The notes beneath the pieces were generated by a model. That model saw nothing but the letters and a program-made list of their open reading frames with translations. It made no database searches and had not been told where the DNA came from. DNA of 10,434 nucleotides. It comes from Bacteroidota bacterium. Lineage in GTDB: Bacteria; Bacteroidota; Bacteroidia; Bacteroidales; Paludibacteraceae. Location of the stretch: contig JAFNAU010000056.1 of NCBI GenBank assembly GCA_017860335.1, forward strand, positions 1-10,434. The letters are read 5' to 3'. This document shows positions 6,439-10,434 of this stretch, one piece after another. Each line of letters begins with the position of its first letter. Within the stretch, counting starts at the first letter, position 1. The translations under genes were made by a program, and so were the position numbers.

Positions 6439-6984
6439 ATGAAAAAGGTATTTATTTTTCTTGCCGATGGTTTTGAAGAACTGGAAGCTATTGCACCAAT
6501 CGATATTCTTCGTCGTGCAGATATTCCGATTGTATCTGTCTCTTTGACAGACAGTAAAACAGTCACAGGTGCGCATCGGATAAAAGTGATGGCCGATCAG
6601 CTTTTTTCCGAAACCGATTTCTCGGATAATGCATTTCTGGTATTGCCCGGTGGAGGTGAAGGAACGAAAAACCTGGCAGCCCATAAGCAACTGAATGAAT
6701 TGCTGCTTCATCAGTTTGAAAGAAATAAAAATCTGGCTGCCATTTGTGCGGCTCCGTCGGTGTTTGGAAACCTGGGTATTCTTTCCGGTAAGGAGGCAAC
6801 CTGTTATCCGGGCTTCGAGGAAAAACTCGTTGGAGCTGAGATCTCCGGTCAAACTGTTGTTAAATCGGAGAATATTATCACAGCAAAAGGTCCGGGAGTT
6901 GCCATTCAGTTTGCATTAAAAATTGTAGAAACACTGAAAGGCTCCGAAGTTGCACATGAAATTGCTAAACAATTAATTTTTTGA
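6439..6984 (+). CDS. DJ-1/PfpI (ThiJ/YajL) family protein
   Basis: Cytoplasmic protein of 181 residues with the flavodoxin-like DJ-1 fold. The nucleophile-elbow motif AAICAAP (100-106) places the reactive Cys at 103, equivalent to Cys106 of human DJ-1. The acidic partner is in GFEELE (11-16), with Glu16 at the position of DJ-1 Glu18. Other family landmarks are LVLPGG (67-72), the region LSGKEATCYPGFE (115-127), and ITAKGPG with the following helix. Members have been proposed to repair glyoxal-modified proteins or nucleotides, to act as glyoxalases, or to act as oxidative-stress chaperones; the in vivo role is debated, so no specific activity is assigned. Older annotations call such genes thiJ, which is misleading. 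It follows tonB by 22 bp and precedes the lipoprotein gene by 16 bp, so it is probably an operon member. Confidence 0.88.
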   Translation: MKKVFIFLADGFEELEAIAPIDILRRADIPIVSVSLTDSKTVTGAHRIKVMADQLFSETDFSDNAFLVLPGGGEGTKNLAAHKQLNELLLHQFERNKNLAAICAAPSVFGNLGILSGKEATCYPGFEEKLVGAEISGQTVVKSENIITAKGPGVAIQFALKIVETLKGSEVAHEIAKQLIF

Positions 6985-7000
6985 GTAAAAAATAAACTGA

Positions 7001-8131
7001 ATGATGAGAAAATTACTATTTTTTTCGCTGGTAATCTTATTAACGGCTTGTAATAACTCCGGAAAGTTTTATGTAACCGGAAACATAGCAGATGCCGAAA
7101 AGAAAATGCTTTATTTTGAAAAGACGGGGCTTGTTAAAGACAGTCTGATTGATTCGGTAAAACTTGGAGCCAATGGAAATTTCCGATTTAAAAGCGCCCT
7201 TGAAGAATATCCCGGATTGTATAAACTGAAACTGGAAGGGCAACAACTTGTTCTGGCAGTTGACTCCACAACAGGGAAAATTGAAATCAAAGGAAAAGCG
7301 TCGGGCCTGATAGCATCTGAAATCAATGGTTCTGTTCAATCGGTCGAAATCCAGAACCTCCGTAAGTCGGTCATTAAACTGCAGCAGGAAGCCGACGGAC
7401 TTAACGCTGCCCAAAATTCAGCAGATTCCAAAGCAGTGCTGGATACCTTTATTCAACACGTATCCAGTCATAAGAAGAAAGTAATTGACCTTATCATGAA
7501 GAATCCGCGCTCAATGTCGGCCTATTTTGCACTTTATCAGCAGGTGAGCGGCACTTATCTCTTTTCACCGTTTGATAAGGAAGACCGTCCTTTCTATTCT
7601 GCAGTTGCAACTGCATTTACGACCTATATGCCTGAATTCGACCGTTCGAAAAATCTGTATAATCTCGTTATTGCAGCCATTCAGAACGAAAGAGAAGGAC
7701 GACTACAGAAAGCCTGGCAGGAACTTCAGAACACTTCCGCTGCCGGTTTTATCGATATCGAACTAAACGATGCAAAAGGAGTTGCCCGTAAACTGTCATC
7801 ACTTACCGGTAAGACGGTTATCATTGATTTTTCCGCCTTTGAATCGGAAAATAATGTGGCTTACACCTTTGAACTTAGAGATATTTACAATAAATACTCT
7901 TCGCAGGGACTCGAAATTTATCAGATTTCACTGGACCGAAACGCCATGCTCTGGCAAAAATCGGTTGCTAACCTGCCCTGGATTTGTGTAAGAGATGCCG
8001 ATGGCAGTGTCGCCAATATGTATAATGTACAGTCGATACCCACGCTTTATCTGATCAACAAGCAGGGAACCATCATTGGACGTTACGGAGATGTTCGTCA
8101 ACTTGCAGCCGATATCAGTAAGGTTCTCTGA
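7001..8131 (+). CDS. DUF4369/thioredoxin-like lipoprotein lacking the CXXC motif
   Basis: A 376-residue lipoprotein with signal peptide and lipobox LTAC (acylated Cys17). The residues after the Cys (NNSGK) are not acidic, so a periplasm-facing position is likely. Residues about 22-105 look like the DUF4369 beta domain found in Bacteroidetes (FYVTGNIADAEKKMLYFEK, later VKDSLIDSVKLGANGNFRF). A helical middle region (112-245) follows, and then a TlpA/ResA-type thioredoxin fold (about 250-376). Its markers are GKTVIIDFSAFES (270-282), the cis-Pro in SIPTLYLINKQGTIIGR (345-361), and an extracytoplasmic thioredoxin-like end. Where active members have WCxxC, this protein reads AFESEN; the only other Cys is 329, so dithiol redox chemistry is not expected. 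It may be a binding or scaffold protein. A terminator follows directly. Confidence 0.8.
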   Translation: MMRKLLFFSLVILLTACNNSGKFYVTGNIADAEKKMLYFEKTGLVKDSLIDSVKLGANGNFRFKSALEEYPGLYKLKLEGQQLVLAVDSTTGKIEIKGKASGLIASEINGSVQSVEIQNLRKSVIKLQQEADGLNAAQNSADSKAVLDTFIQHVSSHKKKVIDLIMKNPRSMSAYFALYQQVSGTYLFSPFDKEDRPFYSAVATAFTTYMPEFDRSKNLYNLVIAAIQNEREGRLQKAWQELQNTSAAGFIDIELNDAKGVARKLSSLTGKTVIIDFSAFESENNVAYTFELRDIYNKYSSQGLEIYQISLDRNAMLWQKSVANLPWICVRDADGSVANMYNVQSIPTLYLINKQGTIIGRYGDVRQLAADISKVL

Positions 8132-8142
8132 CACTATTTAAC

Positions 8143-8181
8143 AACACGATATGTATGAAAACTCAGCTATCGTGTTTTTTT
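8143..8181 (+). terminator. Rho-independent terminator after the exb-tonB-lipoprotein run
   Basis: The 9-bp perfect stem AACACGATA (8143-8151) / TATCGTGTT (8168-8176) encloses a 16-nt loop and runs straight into a T-tract (TTTTTTT, 8175-8181). It starts 11 bp after the stop of the thioredoxin-like lipoprotein gene, as expected for the end of that transcription unit. The queG start codon is only 21 bp past the T-tract. Confidence 0.85.
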
Positions 8182-8202
8182 ATTTTAAATAAGTAAGAGA
8201 AA

Positions 8203-9150
8203 TTGAAAGCCACGCTCACAGCTTACATTAAAAAAACAGCAACAGAAATCGGATTTGATGCCGCAGGCGTTGCCCAGGCTGATTATCTGGCTGAAGATGC
8301 TGCTTTTTACAAATCTTGGCTGGAAAGTGGCTGTCAGGCCGAAATGACTTACCTCGAACGCAATCAGGAAAAAAGGCTCAACCCCGGGTTGCTTGTAGAT
8401 GGATGCAAGTCGGTCATCGTTGTACTGATGAATTATTTTTCCGAATCAGAACAACCCTCGCAGGCACCTAAAATTGCAAAATATGCCTTCGGAAGCATTG
8501 ATTATCACACCATCATCAAGGAGAAACTATTACATCTTGAGAATGGAATTATAGAAAATTTCGGCGCCGATTGTTTTAATTCTGAACAACAACACCGTTT
8601 TGTGGATTCGGCTCCCGTAATGGAGCGACGCTGGGCGCAGAGGGCAGGACTTGGCTGGATTGGCAAAAATAAACTGCTGATTAATCCCGAAATAGGTTCG
8701 TTTTGTTTTATTGGTGTTTTGATGATTAACAAAGAACTTGAATACGATGAACCGGTTCGCGACCGTTGCGGTAGTTGTACCCGCTGTCTGGATGCCTGCC
8801 CGACAAAAGCCCTGACCCGGCAGAAAGGTTTGATTTCAGCCCGGTGCATATCTTACCAGACCATCGAGAAGAAAGGGGAAATAACAGAGGAAATCCGTCC
8901 CGATTTGTCGGGTTATGTGTTTGGTTGTGATATCTGTCAGGATGTTTGTCCGTGGAACAAGAAAAGAGCAAAAGTCAACTGTCATTCCGAATTTATTACT
9001 GTTGATGAAATTTTACGATGGGGCAAAAACGAATGGTTAACGATGAAGCAGGAAGAGTTTAACCGGATTTTTAAGAATTCAGCACTTCGGAGATCCGGTT
9101 TTCAGAAATTAGAAGAAAATATCAGCTATGAATACAGAAAAGACACCTGA
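8203..9150 (+). CDS. queG: Epoxyqueuosine reductase QueG (short form)
   Basis: Cobalamin-dependent iron-sulfur enzyme that reduces epoxyqueuosine to queuosine in the wobble position of GUN-anticodon tRNAs, the final step of queuosine synthesis. The 315-residue product has the QueG block FVDSAPVMERRWAQRAGLGW (133-152), with the catalytic Asp at 135, followed by IGKNKLLI. It also has two ferredoxin-like Cys groups: C189-x2-C192-x2-C195-x3-C199 followed by PTKAL, and C242-x2-C245-x3-C249 followed by PW. Conserved Cys215 lies between them. It is shorter than the roughly 380-residue E. coli and B. subtilis proteins and lacks the C-terminal HEAT-like extension. The start is TTG at 8203 (MKATLTAYIKK); no ATG near this position is in frame. 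The 3' end overlaps the next gene by 23 bp. No other queuosine gene is in the window. Confidence 0.93.
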   Translation: MKATLTAYIKKTATEIGFDAAGVAQADYLAEDAAFYKSWLESGCQAEMTYLERNQEKRLNPGLLVDGCKSVIVVLMNYFSESEQPSQAPKIAKYAFGSIDYHTIIKEKLLHLENGIIENFGADCFNSEQQHRFVDSAPVMERRWAQRAGLGWIGKNKLLINPEIGSFCFIGVLMINKELEYDEPVRDRCGSCTRCLDACPTKALTRQKGLISARCISYQTIEKKGEITEEIRPDLSGYVFGCDICQDVCPWNKKRAKVNCHSEFITVDEILRWGKNEWLTMKQEEFNRIFKNSALRRSGFQKLEENISYEYRKDT

Positions 9151-9643
9151 GGTATCATCCCGCATATACTGGCAGATGTTCATTACATTTGTCCGTATAG
9201 GTGCATTTACAATCGGAGGCGGATATGCCATGATACCGCTCATTCAGCGTGAAGTGGTACAAGTCCGGAAATGGATAAGCCCAAAAGAATTTATTGATAT
9301 GCTGGCGCTGGCTCAGTCGGCACCGGGGGTTATTGCTATCAATACAGCTATTTTTATAGGTTACAAGATAAAAGGAATACGTGGAAGTATTGTAACGGCT
9401 CTTGGTTGTGCATTGCCATCATTCGTAATTATTTTACTGATTGCCATGGTTTTCAGTAATTTCAAAGACAATGCGATTGTCGAACGGATTTTCAAAGGAA
9501 TTCGTCCCGTTGTGGTAGCACTGATTGCAGCATTGCTTATCTGGGGATTGAATATATCACCCGTATGGATTGTGATGGCTGCCATTGCAGGTGGAATTAT
9601 TTACGGAACAGTACAAGCTAACAGATTAAAAAACAGGAATTAA
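9128..9643 (+). CDS. Chromate transporter (CHR family), first half-size subunit
   Basis: Hydrophobic membrane protein of 171 residues in the short-chain CHR family, where two half-size proteins encoded together replace one full-length ChrA. Motifs are the N-terminal FVRIGAFTIGGGYAMIPLIQ (21-40), the segment W-x-SPKEF-x-DMLALAQSAPG (49-67) and the block INTAIFIGYKIKG (71-83). Hydrophobic helices follow at about 86-110, 125-142 and 146-162. Characterised ChrA proteins export chromate, but the natural substrate in gut-type or anaerobic Bacteroidetes is unproven, so chromate resistance is not implied. The ATG at 9128 lies inside the end of queG; the next in-frame Met, at residue 18 of the protein, would cut into the first conserved helix, so the overlapping start is preferred. 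The stop overlaps the start of the second subunit. Confidence 0.88.
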   Translation: MNTEKTPEVSSRIYWQMFITFVRIGAFTIGGGYAMIPLIQREVVQVRKWISPKEFIDMLALAQSAPGVIAINTAIFIGYKIKGIRGSIVTALGCALPSFVIILLIAMVFSNFKDNAIVERIFKGIRPVVVALIAALLIWGLNISPVWIVMAAIAGGIIYGTVQANRLKNRN

Positions 9644-10173
9644 TGGGCATTGAAATATATATACAGTTGTTTCTGTCATTTTTCAAAATCGGGTTGTTTG
9701 GTTTTGGAGGTGGATATGCGATTATATCGCTCATTCAGCACGAAATAGAAATACATGGCTGGATGACCAACAGCGAATTTACCGATATCATTGCCATTTC
9801 GCAGATGACGCCCGGACCTATCGGTATTAATAGTGCCACGTATGTGGGCTATACAGCTTCAGGCACCATTCTGGGTTCAGCCGTTGCGACTTTTGCCATT
9901 GTATTACCATCCTTTATAATCATGCTCACGCTATCCAGATTTTTCTTTGTGCTTCAGGGAAATAAATATATGGAGTACGCTCTCAGCGGACTTCGACCGG
10001 CAGTAATCGGTCTGATAGCCGCCGCCGCACTGGTGCTGATGAATACCGAGAATTTTATTGACTATAAAAGTATCATTATGTTTGCAGTTGCATTCTTTGC
10101 ATCCTTCAAATTCAAATTGCACCCGATTCTCTTAATAATTCTGGCTGGAATAGCAGGTTTAATTTTATACTGA
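9643..10173 (+). CDS. Chromate transporter (CHR family), second half-size subunit
   Basis: A 176-residue integral membrane protein, paralogous to the preceding gene and probably its obligate partner. It repeats the family pattern: FFKIGLFGFGGGYAIISLIQ (13-32), W-M-TNSEFTDIIAISQMTPGP (40-59) and INSATYVGYTASG (62-74). Hydrophobic helices lie at about 77-102, 116-134, 143-156 and 160-175. The start codon shares one base with the stop of the first subunit (TAATG), the classic arrangement for translational coupling and equal dosage of two subunits in one complex. In half-size CHR pairs the two members are thought to insert with opposite orientations (family knowledge, not visible here). The transported anion cannot be told from sequence. 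Confidence 0.88.
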   Translation: MGIEIYIQLFLSFFKIGLFGFGGGYAIISLIQHEIEIHGWMTNSEFTDIIAISQMTPGPIGINSATYVGYTASGTILGSAVATFAIVLPSFIIMLTLSRFFFVLQGNKYMEYALSGLRPAVIGLIAAAALVLMNTENFIDYKSIIMFAVAFFASFKFKLHPILLIILAGIAGLILY

Positions 10174-10197
10174 TTTCTGCCGGAGAGATAAACATCT

Positions 10198-10434
10198 ATG
10201 CACTTTAAGGAAGTTAGAAGCATATTATCGTCCAAAAATGGCATGAACCTGTACCGCGGATGTACTCATGGTTGCATTTACTGTGATTCCCGCAGTAAAT
10301 GTTATCAGATAAACCATGTATTCGAAGATGTGGAGGTTAAATCAAATGCTCCGGAACTGCTCCTTCAGGCATTGAAAAGGAAACGGAAAAAGTGCATGAT
10401 CGGGACCGGTTCCATGAGCGATTCGTATCTGCCG
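10198..10434 (+). CDS. SPL-like radical SAM protein, N-terminal part (3' truncated by window)
   Basis: The reading frame starts at ATG 10198 and is still open at the window edge (79 codons). It begins MHFKEVRSILSSKNG, then NLYRGCTHGCIYCDSRS with the radical SAM triad C22-x3-C26-x2-C29 that binds a 4Fe-4S cluster and S-adenosylmethionine. The following CYQ, FEDVEVKSNAPELL and MIGTGSMSDSYLP match the SPL-like or Rv2578c-like radical SAM family, which is related to spore photoproduct lyase but occurs in non-sporulating bacteria with unknown function. It should not be called a photoproduct lyase from this part alone. A purine-rich GGAGAG lies about 10 bp before the start. It is 24 bp downstream of the second CHR gene and may be cotranscribed with it. 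Confidence 0.85.
   Translation, partial: MHFKEVRSILSSKNGMNLYRGCTHGCIYCDSRSKCYQINHVFEDVEVKSNAPELLLQALKRKRKKCMIGTGSMSDSYLP

Noticed and set aside
6403..6852. - strand reading frame of 149 codons over the DJ-1 gene
   Set aside because: Antisense to a clearly conserved gene, with no lipobox, domain or motif.
9128..10173. Chromate-resistance genes as a sign of a mobile resistance island
   Set aside because: No transposase, integrase, repeats or composition change is visible around them, and half-size CHR pairs are common in the chromosomes of this phylum.
1..10434. Possible new defence, toxin-antitoxin or mobile system
   Set aside because: Nearly all genes match conserved housekeeping or envelope families in a dense, ordinary layout; nothing resembles an effector, nuclease, reverse transcriptase or repeat array.

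Overview
The window reads as an ordinary core-chromosome stretch of a Bacteroidetes bacterium, most likely of the order Bacteroidales. The reasons are the AT-rich intergenic DNA, weak or absent Shine-Dalgarno sequences, matches to the Bacteroidetes -7 promoter element (TAnnTTTG), lipoproteins with a DUF4369/thioredoxin-like architecture, and protein sequences typical of that phylum (CysS tail, RbfA, NadK, PdxJ and the ExbB-ExbD-TonB set). No rRNA, tRNA, IS element, CRISPR array or phage gene is visible, and coding density is high.

Layout. At 1-1814, on the + strand, is a tight translation/envelope cluster: the 3' end of cysS, then rbfA (ribosome maturation), then a LolC/LolE-type ABC permease. 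It is followed by an unrecognised lipoprotein (1878-2498), whose stop codon interlocks with that of NAD kinase on the - strand (2495-3388). A 256-bp divergent intergenic region (3389-3644) separates nadK from pdxJ, the last-step enzyme of deoxyxylulose-phosphate-dependent vitamin B6 synthesis. After pdxJ and a 32-bp imperfect palindrome come exbB, exbD and a TonB-like transducer, forming a proton-motive-force energy-transfer complex. These are followed closely by a DJ-1/PfpI-family protein and a DUF4369/thioredoxin-like lipoprotein. That run ends at a convincing rho-independent terminator (8143-8181).

Downstream is a second co-directional group: queG (last step of queuosine synthesis), which overlaps the first of two half-size chromate-transporter (CHR family) proteins, themselves overlapping by one base (TAATG). 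Last is the 5' end of a SPL-like radical SAM protein cut by the window edge.

How they fit together: most genes are housekeeping, and neighbouring genes do not form one pathway. The only clear functional modules are ExbB-ExbD-TonB (outer-membrane energisation) and the paired CHR half-transporters. I found no strong candidate for a new multi-gene system. The observations most worth a second look are the thioredoxin-fold lipoprotein with no CXXC, the TolA-like spacer of the TonB protein, the palindrome in front of exbB, the unrecognised lipoprotein, and the placement of a terminator immediately in front of queG.
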